DNA of 53,080 nucleotides from assembly GCF_004016445.2 (NCBI RefSeq), contig NZ_SADT02000013.1, forward strand, positions 1 to 53,080. The letters run 5' to 3'. This document shows positions 33,767 through 44,270 of this stretch, piece by piece. Position 1 is the stretch's first letter; each line of letters begins with the position of its first letter. Origin of the DNA: Mesorhizobium sp. M2E.F.Ca.ET.219.01.1.1 (GTDB taxonomy: Bacteria > Pseudomonadota > Alphaproteobacteria > Rhizobiales > Rhizobiaceae). Below the pieces are notes generated by a model that was not told where the DNA came from, did not search any database, and worked only from the letters and a program-made list of their open reading frames with translations. The translations under genes and the position numbers were made by a program.

Positions 33767-34606
33767 ATGCAGCAAGGCGAGATCGAACTCCGGGATTTCG
33801 GGCCGGACCATATCGAGGGCGCGGTGGCGCTTTCTCGCCAGGAGAACTGGCCGCATCGCAAGCAGGACTGGCAGATGGCGCTGCAGCTTTCGAGCGGCGC
33901 GGTCGCGCTCGACGACCGGGGCCGGGTCGCCGGAACCATCCTGGTGACGCCCTACGGCATGGATTGCGCCATGATCAACATGGTGATCGTCGACAGGAAC
34001 GCGCGCGGCAAAGGGCTCGGGCGCCGGCTGATGGAACAAGCCTTCGCCCTTGCCGAGGACCGGCCGTTGCGGCTTGTCGCGACGGCGGACGGCATGCCTC
34101 TCTATCAGAAGCTGGGCTTTGTGCCCTCCGGCAGGGTCCTGCAGCATCAGGGCAAGGTTGCGGAGCTTTGCGCGCCCGATGGCGTGGAAGCAGCCGGTCC
34201 TGACGATCTCCCTGACATCAAGGCGCTGGACCGCGACGCCTATGGCGCCGACCGCGAAGCTCTGATCGACGCGCTGGCGGAGCGCGGCCAGTTCGCCGTC
34301 ATCCGCCGCAACGGCGCCATCGAGGCCTATGCCGCCATCCGTCCGTTCGGACGCGGCGAGGTGATCGGCCCGGTCATCGCCGGAAATGTCGACGACACCA
34401 GGGCCTTGATCAGCTTCTTCGCCGCGTCGCGCGCCGGCGCCTTCCTGCGCGTCGACACCGACAGCAGGACAGGCCTCGCCGATTGGCTCACGGAAATCGG
34501 CCTCGCCCATGTCGGCGGCGGCGTGACCATGGACCGTCCGTCCAGGACGGACGCGGAAAAGGCCCGGCCAAAAGTTTACGCCCTCGCCAACCAGGCGCTC
34601 GGCTAG
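33767..34606 (+). CDS. GNAT-family N-acetyltransferase (two-domain), paralogue of the 23700 gene
   Basis: A 279-aa acetyltransferase. GGAAGGA seven nt upstream fixes the ATG at 33767. The first half is a full GNAT domain with ENWPHRKQDWQ, MINMVIVDRNARGKGLGRRL (acetyl-CoA loop RGKGLG) and PLYQKLGFVPSG. The second half has YAAIRPFGRGEVIGPVIAGN, FLRVDTD and the final KVYALANQALG, as in the gene at 23700. Its acetyl-CoA loop is better preserved than in the paralogue. It lies 14 nt before the aminotransferase gene, so an amine or amino acid of the same pathway is a likely substrate. Confidence 0.82.
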   Translation: MQQGEIELRDFGPDHIEGAVALSRQENWPHRKQDWQMALQLSSGAVALDDRGRVAGTILVTPYGMDCAMINMVIVDRNARGKGLGRRLMEQAFALAEDRPLRLVATADGMPLYQKLGFVPSGRVLQHQGKVAELCAPDGVEAAGPDDLPDIKALDRDAYGADREALIDALAERGQFAVIRRNGAIEAYAAIRPFGRGEVIGPVIAGNVDDTRALISFFAASRAGAFLRVDTDSRTGLADWLTEIGLAHVGGGVTMDRPSRTDAEKARPKVYALANQALG

Positions 34607-34620
34607 TTCGGAGAAAAACA

Positions 34621-35994
34621 ATGCTCGCCAATTCGCTGATCGAACTCGACCGTGCCCATCTCATCCATCCGGTCTCCTCTTATCGCGGCCACGAGGCGCT
34701 CGGAGTGCGCGTGCTGAAGTCGGCGAAGGGCGCGACTGTGAGCGACGCATCCGGCAAGCAACTCGTCGACGGTTTCGCCGGGCTGTGGTGCGTCAACGCC
34801 GGCTACGGTCACGACAGCATCGTCGAGGCGGCGGCCCGGCAGATGCGCGAACTTCCCTATGCCACCGCCTATTTCGATCTCGGCTCGGAGCCGGCGATCC
34901 GGCTCGCTTCGGAACTGGCCGAGCGCGCGCCGGGCGATCTCAACCACGTCTATTTCACGCTCGGCGGATCGGACGCGGTCGACAGCACGATCCGTTTCGT
35001 CCGCTACTACTGGAATGCGAGGGGCGAGCCGCAACGCGACCAGTTCATTTCGATCGAGCAGGGCTATCACGGGTCGTCGGTGGTTGGCGCCGGCCTGACG
35101 GCCCTGCCCGCCTTCCACGCCGGCTTCGGCATTCCCTTCGAATGGCAGCACAAGATCCCGTCGCCCTATCCCTACCGTAACCCGGTCGGCGAAAACGGCG
35201 ATGCGATCATTGCCGCGTCGCTCGCCGCGCTGAAGGCGAAGATCGAGGCGATCGGACCGGAACGGGTCGCCGCCTTCTACGCCGAGCCGATCCAGGGCTC
35301 GGGTGGCGTCATCGTGCCGCCGAAGGGGTGGATCAAGGCGATCCGCGAGCTCTGCCGCGAATACGGCATCCTGTTCATCGCCGACGAGGTGATCACCGGC
35401 TTCGGCCGCACCGGGCCGCTGTTCGCCTGCACGGAGGAGGACATCGTTCCCGATTTCATGACGACGGCGAAAGGCCTGACCTCGGGCTATGTGCCGATGG
35501 GCGCCGTGTTCATGGCCGACCATGTCTACCAGGTCATCGCCGATGGCGCGGGCAACGCGGCGGTCGGCCATGGCTACACCTATTCGGCCCATCCCGTCAG
35601 CGCTGCCGTCGCGCTGGAGGTGCTGAAGCTCTATGAGGACGGCCTTCTGGAGAACGGCATCAAGGCCGGCGCCCGCCTGATGGCTGGATTGGCCGGCCTG
35701 AGCGACCATCCTCTGGTCGGCGACGTGCGCGGTCGCGGCATGCTTGCGGCGGTCGAGCTGGTGACCGACAAGCAGATGAAGACGCCGCTTCCCGCCTCGG
35801 CGATGCCGGCGCGTCGGGTCTTCGACCGAGCCTGGGACAACGGCCTGATCATCCGTGCCTTCGCCCATGGGGTTCTCGGCTATGCGCCGCCGCTCTGCTG
35901 CACCGACAGCGACGTCGATGCGATCATCGAGCGCACGCGCCTCACGCTCGACCAGACGCTGGCCGATCCGGATGTTCGTAAGGCTCTCGCATGA
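34621..35994 (+). CDS. class III aminotransferase (omega-amino acid/diamine type)
   Basis: A 457-aa PLP enzyme. The PLP lysine is K284 in MTTAKGLTSGY, with the cofactor Asp in FIADEVITGFGRTG and the ring-stacking YHGSS region. The start LIHPVSSYRGHEALGVRV and the DGFAGLWCVNAGYGH stretch match beta-alanine/taurine/putrescine:pyruvate aminotransferases. It would convert a terminal amine to an aldehyde for the nearby aldehyde dehydrogenases. It follows the GNAT gene closely and is likely co-transcribed. Confidence 0.88.
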   Translation: MLANSLIELDRAHLIHPVSSYRGHEALGVRVLKSAKGATVSDASGKQLVDGFAGLWCVNAGYGHDSIVEAAARQMRELPYATAYFDLGSEPAIRLASELAERAPGDLNHVYFTLGGSDAVDSTIRFVRYYWNARGEPQRDQFISIEQGYHGSSVVGAGLTALPAFHAGFGIPFEWQHKIPSPYPYRNPVGENGDAIIAASLAALKAKIEAIGPERVAAFYAEPIQGSGGVIVPPKGWIKAIRELCREYGILFIADEVITGFGRTGPLFACTEEDIVPDFMTTAKGLTSGYVPMGAVFMADHVYQVIADGAGNAAVGHGYTYSAHPVSAAVALEVLKLYEDGLLENGIKAGARLMAGLAGLSDHPLVGDVRGRGMLAAVELVTDKQMKTPLPASAMPARRVFDRAWDNGLIIRAFAHGVLGYAPPLCCTDSDVDAIIERTRLTLDQTLADPDVRKALA

Positions 35995-36224
35995 AGGGCG
36001 GCGGATTTTTCGCGTCGCGAAATATCGCCGGGGCGGACGATTTCGCAATTTTGTGCCGAAGCCCCGCGCCTTTTCGGCGAATCCAACGCGGGGGAAGTGC
36101 CAGACTACCGTTAAGACAAGGCCAGAAAGCCGGAATCTACCGGCTTCTTGAAAAAGGCGACGTCCCGGACAGCACGCAATTTTGTTCTGTTCAGCACGGT
36201 TCGGCCGCAGAGGAGAGCTAGTTC

Positions 36225-36947
36225 TTGGCCAAGGCCTTAAGCGAATTCAAATACATGACCTTCGATGTGGTCGGCACGGTGATCGACTTCGAAGGCGGTA
36301 TCACGGCCTGCCTGGCCGGCATTGCCGCCGAGGCCGGCGTCGCCATCGACGGAGAGGAAGCGCTGGCGCTCTATCGGCAGGCCCGTTACATGCCCGGCGT
36401 CGGGTTGTTCCCGGACGATCTCGTGCGCGTCTACATGGTCATCGCTCCGCGGCTCGGCCTGCCGGCCGAGGAGAAATACGGTGTCCGCCTACGGGATTCA
36501 GCGGCCGTCTGGAAAGGCTTTCCCGACAGCGCGGCGGCCTTGGCCGAGCTTGCCAAGTCGCACAAGCTGATCGCCATGACCAATGCCCGGCGCTGGGCGC
36601 TTGACCATTTCGAGAAGCAACTCGGATCGCCCTTCTTCGCCACCTTCACCGCCGACGACACTGGTACGGAAAAACCCGACCCAGCCTTCTTCCAAAAGGT
36701 CTTCGATTTCGTAGCGGGTCGGGGCGACAGCAAGGACGACATCCTGCATGTCGCGCAGAGCCAGTACCACGACATCGGCGTGTCCCGGGCGCTCGGCATG
36801 ACCAGTTGCTGGATCGAGCGCCGGCACGCCCAGAAGGGCTATGGCGGCACGATCGAGCCCGAGCGCTTCACCGTGCCGGACTACCACTTTACCTCGATGG
36901 CCGCCCTTGCCGCTGCCGTGCGCGAGAGCCTGAAGGAGCGAACCTGA
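36225..36947 (+). CDS. HAD-family hydrolase, haloacid dehalogenase type II-like, second copy
   Basis: A 240-aa HAD protein from a TTG at 36225, seven nt after AGGAGAG. The nucleophile is D14 in MTFDVVGTVIDF; motif II is LIAMTNARRW, motif III has EKPDPAFF and motif IV is ILHVAQSQYHDIGVSRALG. It resembles the 32776 protein in plan but has diverged well beyond recent duplication. It directly precedes the ABC importer genes and could release the imported substrate, for instance from a phosphorylated form, but the substrate is unknown. The 230 nt upstream hold no gene. Confidence 0.78.
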   Translation: MAKALSEFKYMTFDVVGTVIDFEGGITACLAGIAAEAGVAIDGEEALALYRQARYMPGVGLFPDDLVRVYMVIAPRLGLPAEEKYGVRLRDSAAVWKGFPDSAAALAELAKSHKLIAMTNARRWALDHFEKQLGSPFFATFTADDTGTEKPDPAFFQKVFDFVAGRGDSKDDILHVAQSQYHDIGVSRALGMTSCWIERRHAQKGYGGTIEPERFTVPDYHFTSMAALAAAVRESLKERT

Positions 36948-37012
36948 ACACAAGCCCGGAAAGCCGCAGCAAGACGAGCATACCGATCAAACCAACAGAA
37001 AGGGGAATGAAC

Positions 37013-38623
37013 ATGACCGACAAGATCACCAACTGGACCAGCGCAGACGATGCCGTGGTCGAGAACGCCATCCGGCGAGGCGCGAGCCGCCGCGAACTTC
37101 TCAAGATGCTGCTGGCCGGCGGCGCCGCGATTGCCGCGGGCGGCGTTGTGCTTGGCCGCGCCACGCAGGCCGTCGCTGCCACGCCTGTCTCCGGCGGAAC
37201 GTTCAAGGCGGCCGGCTGGTCGTCCTCGACCGCCGACACGCTCGACCCCGCGAAGGCGTCCCTCTCTACCGACTATGTGCGCTGCTGCTCGCTCTACAAC
37301 CGCCTGACCTTCCTCGACAAGGATGGCAAGACGCAGATGGAGCTGGCTGAGAGCTTCGACAGCAAGGACGCCAAGACCTGGACCGTGAAGCTGCGCAAGG
37401 GCGTGACCTTCCATGACGGCAAGGACCTCACCGCCGACGACGTGGTCTTCTCGCTGAAGCGTCATCTGGACAAAGCGGTCGGCTCCAAGGTGGCCAAGAT
37501 CGCCGCACAGATGACCGGCTTCAAGGCGGTAGACAAGTCGACCGTGGAAATCGCGCTTGCCGACCCGAATGCAGACCTGCCGACCATACTGGCGCTGCAT
37601 CATTTCATGATCGTCCAGGACGGCACGACTGATTTCTCAAAAGGCAACGGCACCGGCGCCTTCGTGCTCGAGACCTTCGAGCCTGGCGTGCGTTCGGTGG
37701 TCACCAAGAACAAGAACTACTGGAAATCGGGCAAGCCCTATCTCGACTCCTTCGAGTTCATCGCCATCAGCGACGACAGCGCGCGGGTCAATGCGCTGCT
37801 TTCCGGCGACATCAATTTCGCAGCCTCGATCAACCCGCGTGCGATGAAGCTCATCAGCGGCCAGCAGGGCTTTGAACTCTCCAAGACGACCGCGGGCAAC
37901 TACACCGACCTCAACATCCGGCTCGACATGGAACCGGGCAAGAAGGCCGATTTCGTCGCCGGCATGAAATATCTCGTCAACCGCGAGCAGATCGTCAAAT
38001 CGGCCCTGCGTGGCCTCGGCGAAATCGGCAACGACCAGCCCGTCTCGCCGGCCAACATCTTCCACAACGCCGACCTCAAGCCGAAGGCGTTCGACCCCGA
38101 CAAGGCGAAGTTCCACTTCCAGAAGTCAGGCCTGCTCGGCCAGTCCATCCCGGTGATCGCCTCCGAAGCCGCCACCTCGTCGATCGACATGGCAGTGATC
38201 ATCCAGGCCGCGGGCGCCGACATCGGCATGAAGCTCGACGTACAGCGCGTTCCGTCCGACGGCTACTGGGACAATTACTGGCTGAAGGCGCCGATCCATT
38301 TCGGCAACATCAATCCGCGCCCGACGCCGGACATCCTGTTCTCGCTCCTCTACGCTTCCAACGCGCCCTGGAACGAGAGCCAGTACAAGTCCGAGAAGTT
38401 CGACAAGCTGCTGGTCGAGGCGCGCGGATCGCTCGACCAGGCCAAACGCAAGGAGATCTACGGCGATATGCAGACCATGGTGTCCGAAGAGGCCGGCACC
38501 ATCATCCCGGCCTATATTTCCAACGTCGATGCCCTCTCCAGCAAGGTGAAGGGTTTGGAAGCCAACCCGCTCGGTGGCATGATGGGCTACGCAATGGCGG
38601 AATATCTCTGGCTCGAAGCCTGA
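37013..38623 (+). CDS. peptide/opine-type ABC substrate-binding protein, Tat-exported
   Basis: A 536-aa family 5 solute-binding protein. The ATG at 37013 has AGGGG seven nt upstream; the ATG at 37007 is too close. A long N-terminal region carries SRRELLKMLLAGGAAIAAGG, a twin-arginine signal, so the protein is exported folded. The SBP_bac_5 body shows LDPAKASLSTDYVRCCSLYN, WTVKLRKGVTFHDGKDLTAD and NGTGAFVLETFEPG. It delivers a peptide, opine or amine-like solute to the permeases downstream. It heads the import operon 37013-42160. Confidence 0.88.
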   Translation: MTDKITNWTSADDAVVENAIRRGASRRELLKMLLAGGAAIAAGGVVLGRATQAVAATPVSGGTFKAAGWSSSTADTLDPAKASLSTDYVRCCSLYNRLTFLDKDGKTQMELAESFDSKDAKTWTVKLRKGVTFHDGKDLTADDVVFSLKRHLDKAVGSKVAKIAAQMTGFKAVDKSTVEIALADPNADLPTILALHHFMIVQDGTTDFSKGNGTGAFVLETFEPGVRSVVTKNKNYWKSGKPYLDSFEFIAISDDSARVNALLSGDINFAASINPRAMKLISGQQGFELSKTTAGNYTDLNIRLDMEPGKKADFVAGMKYLVNREQIVKSALRGLGEIGNDQPVSPANIFHNADLKPKAFDPDKAKFHFQKSGLLGQSIPVIASEAATSSIDMAVIIQAAGADIGMKLDVQRVPSDGYWDNYWLKAPIHFGNINPRPTPDILFSLLYASNAPWNESQYKSEKFDKLLVEARGSLDQAKRKEIYGDMQTMVSEEAGTIIPAYISNVDALSSKVKGLEANPLGGMMGYAMAEYLWLEA

Positions 38624-38709
38624 GAGGCGCACGCCGGGGCCGGTCGGCCGGCCCCGGCACTGCATTGCGCAGGATTGTTTGACCGAACGCAACCGCAGGG
38701 AGCGCTTCC

Positions 38710-39660
38710 ATGAAATCTGGGGTTCTCAACCTCGTGGTCAAGCGGCTCGGGATCGCGGTCGTCACGCTTCTGATCGTGTTGTTCGCCGTGTTTTTCGCCA
38801 CCAGCATGCTGCCGGGCGATACCGCGTCGATCCTTCTCGGCCAGGCGGCGACTCCTGAAGCTGTCGCCGGCCTGCGCGAAGCCATGCATCTCAACGACCC
38901 GGCGATCCTGCGCTTCCTGCGCTGGCTTTTCGGGCTGCTCCATGGCGACCTCGGCACTTCCTATGCCAACGACATGCCCGTGGCGGCGCTGATCGGCGGG
39001 CGCCTGGTCAACACGATGAAGCTCGCCGGCGTCACTACGCTCATCTCGGTGCCGCTGGCGCTGACGCTCGGCATCTGCGCCGCGATGCTGCGCGGTTCCC
39101 TCTATGACCGCGCCGTCACCGTACTTTCCATCGGCGTCATCTCCGTGCCGGAGTTCATGGTCGCGACGCTGGCGGTGCTGCTCTTCGCCGTCTATCTCAA
39201 ATGGCTGCCGGCGCTGTCCTCGGTCAACGAGGCGCATTCGCTGACCGACTTGGTGCGCATATACGCGATGCCCGTTATCACGCTCACCTTCGTCATCTCC
39301 GCCCAGATGATCCGCATGACCCGCGCCGCAGTGATCGAGACGCTGTCCACGCCCTATGTCGAGATGGCGCTCCTCAAAGGCGCGTCGCGCAGCCGCATGG
39401 TCCTGCGGCACGCGCTTCCCAACGCGCTCGGACCGATCGTCAACGCGGTCGCGCTGTCTTTGTCCTATCTGGTCGGCGGCGTCATCATAGTCGAGACGAT
39501 CTTCAACTATCCCGGCATCGCCAAGCTGATGGTCGATGCAGTCGCCACCCGCGACCTGCCGCTGATCCAAAGCTGCGCGATGATCTTCTGCCTGGGATAT
39601 CTCCTCCTCATCACGGCCGCCGATATCGTCGCCATCATGTCCAACCCGAGGCTGAGATAA
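38710..39660 (+). CDS. ABC transporter permease (DppB type)
   Basis: A 316-aa inner-membrane permease with six hydrophobic segments. The N-terminal helix is VVTLLIVLFAVFFATSMLPG, as in DppB/OppB, and the EAA loop reads EMALLKGASRSRMVLRHALP with LGPIVNA following. It forms the import pore with the next gene product. It lies 86 nt after the binding-protein gene, with CAGGGAG before the ATG. Confidence 0.9.
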   Translation: MKSGVLNLVVKRLGIAVVTLLIVLFAVFFATSMLPGDTASILLGQAATPEAVAGLREAMHLNDPAILRFLRWLFGLLHGDLGTSYANDMPVAALIGGRLVNTMKLAGVTTLISVPLALTLGICAAMLRGSLYDRAVTVLSIGVISVPEFMVATLAVLLFAVYLKWLPALSSVNEAHSLTDLVRIYAMPVITLTFVISAQMIRMTRAAVIETLSTPYVEMALLKGASRSRMVLRHALPNALGPIVNAVALSLSYLVGGVIIVETIFNYPGIAKLMVDAVATRDLPLIQSCAMIFCLGYLLLITAADIVAIMSNPRLR

Positions 39661-39662
39661 CG

Positions 39663-40504
39663 ATGGCGCGCGCAGTAGCCTCCCGACGCTCCTTCTTGGG
39701 CCACAGTTATAACCTTGTCGGCGTCGTGGCTTCGCTGGTCATCCTGGCGTGGACACTGGTCGCGATCTTCGCGCCCTACATCATTCCGCATCCGATCGGC
39801 GACATCGTCGACGACGATTATTTCGGCCCGATGCGCCAGGGGCTATGGCTTGGCTCGGACTATCTTGGGCGCGATATGCTCTCGCGCGTTCTGATGGGCG
39901 CACGCTACACTGTCGGCATATCGCTCGCCGCCGTTTCCATCGCCTGCTTTTCGGGTGTCGTGCTCGGCATGCTCGCGGCCGTGACCGGCGGCTGGTTCGA
40001 CACCTGCCTCAGCCGCTTCCTCGACGCGATGAACTCCATCCCAAGCAAGCTGTTCGGCCTCGTGGTCGTCGCTGCGGTCGGCTCGTCGATCCCTGTGCTG
40101 ATCCTGACGCTCGCGGTGATTTACATCCCCGGCGCCTACCGCTTCGCTCGGGCGCTCGCAGTCAACATCAACACTATGGATTTCATGACCGTCGCCCGTG
40201 TCCGTGGCGAAAGCACGGCCTATCTCATCGGGTCCGAAATCCTGCCCAACATCATTCGCCCGGTGCTCGCCGACTTCGGCCTGCGTTTCGTCTTCATCGT
40301 GCTCCTGCTCTCAGGCCTGTCCTTCCTCGGGCTCGGCTTGCAGCCGCCTTTGGCCGACTGGGGCGCGCTGGTGCGTGAGAACATCGGCGGCCTGCCCTTC
40401 GCGGCCCCAGCGGTCGTCGTGCCCTCGTTGGCGATCGCCAGCCTCACCATCAGCGTCAACCTGCTGATCGACAACCTGCCGCAGAAGATCAGGGACCGTG
40501 ACGC

Positions 40505-40508
<4 letters not shown>
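39663..40508 (+). CDS. ABC transporter permease (DppC type)
   Basis: A 281-aa inner-membrane permease, partner of the DppB-type protein. After the first helix comes the typical GSDYLGRDMLSRVLMGARYT segment of DppC. The EAA loop is FMTVARVRGESTAYLIGSEI with LPNIIRP. The C-terminal GLSFLGLGLQPPLADWGALV motif is complete. Its start is 2 nt past the upstream stop and its stop overlaps the ATPase start by 4 bp (ATGA), so the three are translationally coupled. Confidence 0.9.
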
Positions 40509-42160
<1,652 letters not shown>

Positions 42161-42206
42161 AGCAATTCCAGGAAAACGCGTGTAACGGCTTTCCGGCCGG
42201 AGTTGC
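42161..42206. repeat. rhizobial palindromic intergenic repeat
   Basis: Arms GCAATTCC (from 42162) and GGAGTTGC (ending near 42206) enclose a core with GGAAAAC and GGCTTTCC. I recall closely similar GAGCAATTCCAGGAAAA elements as frequent between genes in Rhizobiaceae and Phyllobacteriaceae. It lies between the convergent ATPase and Lrp genes and may serve as a transcript end. Confidence 0.6.
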
Positions 42207-42241
42207 TTTGTAGCGGATGCCTAGAAAACGACGTCCGCGTC

Positions 42242-42718
42242 TCACATCGGGAACAAGCTGGGCAGCGGCATGTGCGCCTTGACGATCGGCGACTTCAGCA
42301 CCACGAAGCTGAAATACTTGTCGATACCGATGTCCATGTCGGTCAGCCGTTCCATGATCGACTGGTACTCGCCGATACCGGCGGTGACGAATTTCATCAG
42401 ATAGTCGTAGCCGCCCGAGACGAGGTGGCATTCGATGACCTGATCGATCTTTTCCACGACGGCGAGGAAGCGTGCGAAGTCGACCTGGCGATGGTTCTTC
42501 AAGGTGATCTCGGTGAACACGGTCAGCGTCTGGCCGAGCTTGCCGATATTGACCTGCGCCGAATAACCCTCGATGTAGCCCTCGGACTGCAGCTTCTTGA
42601 CCCGCATCAGGCACGGGCTCGGCGACAGATGCACCAGCTCGGCCAGTTCGACATTGGTGATGCGGCCGTTCTTCTGCAGTTCGTGCAGAATCTTGATGTC
42701 GATCCGATCCAGTTTCAT
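42242..42718 (-). CDS. Lrp/AsnC-family regulator
   Basis: A 158-aa transcription factor. The N-terminal AsnC-type helix-turn-helix is MKLDRIDIKILHELQKNGRI, then NVELAELVHLSPSPCLMRVK. The C-terminal RAM domain (QVIECHLVSGGYDYLMKFVT) binds a small amino-acid-like effector and forms dimers. The family controls amino acid transport and catabolism. It faces away from the FAD oxidase at 42943 (225 nt divergent gap) and converges on the ABC operon, so it may control either, most likely the divergent oxidase. Confidence 0.88.
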   Translation of the reverse strand: MKLDRIDIKILHELQKNGRITNVELAELVHLSPSPCLMRVKKLQSEGYIEGYSAQVNIGKLGQTLTVFTEITLKNHRQVDFARFLAVVEKIDQVIECHLVSGGYDYLMKFVTAGIGEYQSIMERLTDMDIGIDKYFSFVVLKSPIVKAHMPLPSLFPM

Positions 42719-42942
42719 GAGCTGTCTCCGAGGAAGAGTGCTACAGCACAAAATGCTGCTATGCTGGTGACCGCCGAGACTACCATAGCCCGCCGGCCTG
42801 TCCATCTGAGCCGACACCGCTTTGAAACGCAGGGACTCGCGATTTCAATGGGATTGTCGGAACAAAATTCTGCTTGTGCCTCAACTGCGGCAGCGGCTGC
42901 CTGCGCAACGCGATAAACTGGCGCTTAAAGGCAGAGAGGATC

Positions 42943-44268
42943 ATGCGCGCGCCACTGCAGCAAATCGAGACATCCAGCGAACTGCCGCAATCCGCGGACG
43001 CGGTGGTCATTGGCGGCGGCATCGTCGGCGTCTTCGCGGCCTACTACCTGGCGCGGCGCGGCATGAAGGTCGCGCTTGTCGAAAAGGGACGCATCGGCGC
43101 CGAGCAGTCCTCGAGGAACTGGGGATGGTGCCGGCAGCAGAACCGCGACGCCCGCGAGTTGCCGATGGCAACCCACAGCCTCGATCTGTGGGAGCGCTTT
43201 GCGACGGAGACCGGCGAGGACACCGGCTTCCGCCGCTGCGGCCTGCTCTATCTCAGCAATGACGAGGCGGAGCTGGCCGGCTGGGCGCGCTGGCGCGACT
43301 TCGCCAGAACCGCCGGCGTCACCACGCATATGCTCGATAGCGCCGCGGCCAGCGAGCAAGGCCGCGCCACCGGCCGGACGTGGAAGGGCGGCGTCTTCTC
43401 GCCGAGTGACGGCACCGCCGATCCATCGCGGGCGGCGCCCGCGGTCGCCCGCGCCATCCTCAAGCTTGGCGGCAGCGTGCATCAGAATTGCGCCGCACGC
43501 GGCATCGAGACCGAAGGCGGGCGTTTGAGCGGTGTGGTCACGGAAAGCGGAATGATCCGCACGAAGATCGCAGTGATGGCCGGCGGCGCCTGGGCCTCTT
43601 CGTTTTGCCACCAGTTCGGCTTCCGCTTCCCGCAGGCGTCGGTCCGCTCCTCCATCCTGTCGGTCTCGCCCGGCGCGGAGGGCCTGCCGGATGCCCTGCA
43701 CACTGCAAGGATTTCGGCGACGCGTCGCGGCGACGGCGGCTATACGGTCGCCATCAGCGGACGCGGACGCGTCGACGTGACACCACAGCAGTTGCGCTTT
43801 TCCTCGCAGTTCGTGCCGATGTTCCTGAAGCGCTGGCGAAGCCTCGGCCCCGGCGGGCTGCAAGGCGTGCGCTCGGGTCATGAAACGCTGAAACGCTGGC
43901 GGCTCGATCGGCCGACGCCGATGGAGCGCATGCGCATCCTCGATCCGGCTCCGGATCATTCGACGATCCGCCTGACGCATGCCCGGGCGCTCGAGCTGCT
44001 GCCCGACCTCAGAAAGACCAGGATCAGTGCTGCCTGGGCAGGCTATATCGACAGCACACCGGACGGCGTGCCGGCCATAGGCGAGATCCATTCCGTTCCA
44101 GGCTTTTTCCTGGCTGCCGGATTTTCGGGACACGGCTTCGGCATCGGCCCCGGCGCCGGGCACCTCGTCGCCGATCTGGTGACCGGGGCGAAGCCGATCG
44201 TCGATCCGACATCCTATGATCCACGGCGCTTCGACGCGTCGTCCTGGGGCAAGGTCGCCGACTTCTAG
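42943..44268 (+). CDS. FAD-dependent DAO-family oxidoreductase (candidate HcnC/opine-oxidase beta subunit)
   Basis: A 441-aa flavoprotein. GAGAGGA three nt upstream marks the ATG. The FAD loop is DAVVIGGGIVGVFAAYYLAR, then IGAEQSSRNWGWCRQQNRDA. The C-terminal half has AAWAGYIDSTPDGVPAIGEI and LAAGFSGHGFGIGPGAGHLV, as in glycine/D-amino-acid oxidases and the beta subunits of HcnABC-type dehydrogenases. Its stop lies 2 nt from the stop of the convergent HcnB-like gene, so the two strands leave no room for a terminator. It may supply the missing third subunit to the HcnA/HcnB-like pair. Confidence 0.82.
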   Translation: MRAPLQQIETSSELPQSADAVVIGGGIVGVFAAYYLARRGMKVALVEKGRIGAEQSSRNWGWCRQQNRDARELPMATHSLDLWERFATETGEDTGFRRCGLLYLSNDEAELAGWARWRDFARTAGVTTHMLDSAAASEQGRATGRTWKGGVFSPSDGTADPSRAAPAVARAILKLGGSVHQNCAARGIETEGGRLSGVVTESGMIRTKIAVMAGGAWASSFCHQFGFRFPQASVRSSILSVSPGAEGLPDALHTARISATRRGDGGYTVAISGRGRVDVTPQQLRFSSQFVPMFLKRWRSLGPGGLQGVRSGHETLKRWRLDRPTPMERMRILDPAPDHSTIRLTHARALELLPDLRKTRISAAWAGYIDSTPDGVPAIGEIHSVPGFFLAAGFSGHGFGIGPGAGHLVADLVTGAKPIVDPTSYDPRRFDASSWGKVADF

Positions 44269-44270
44269 CA

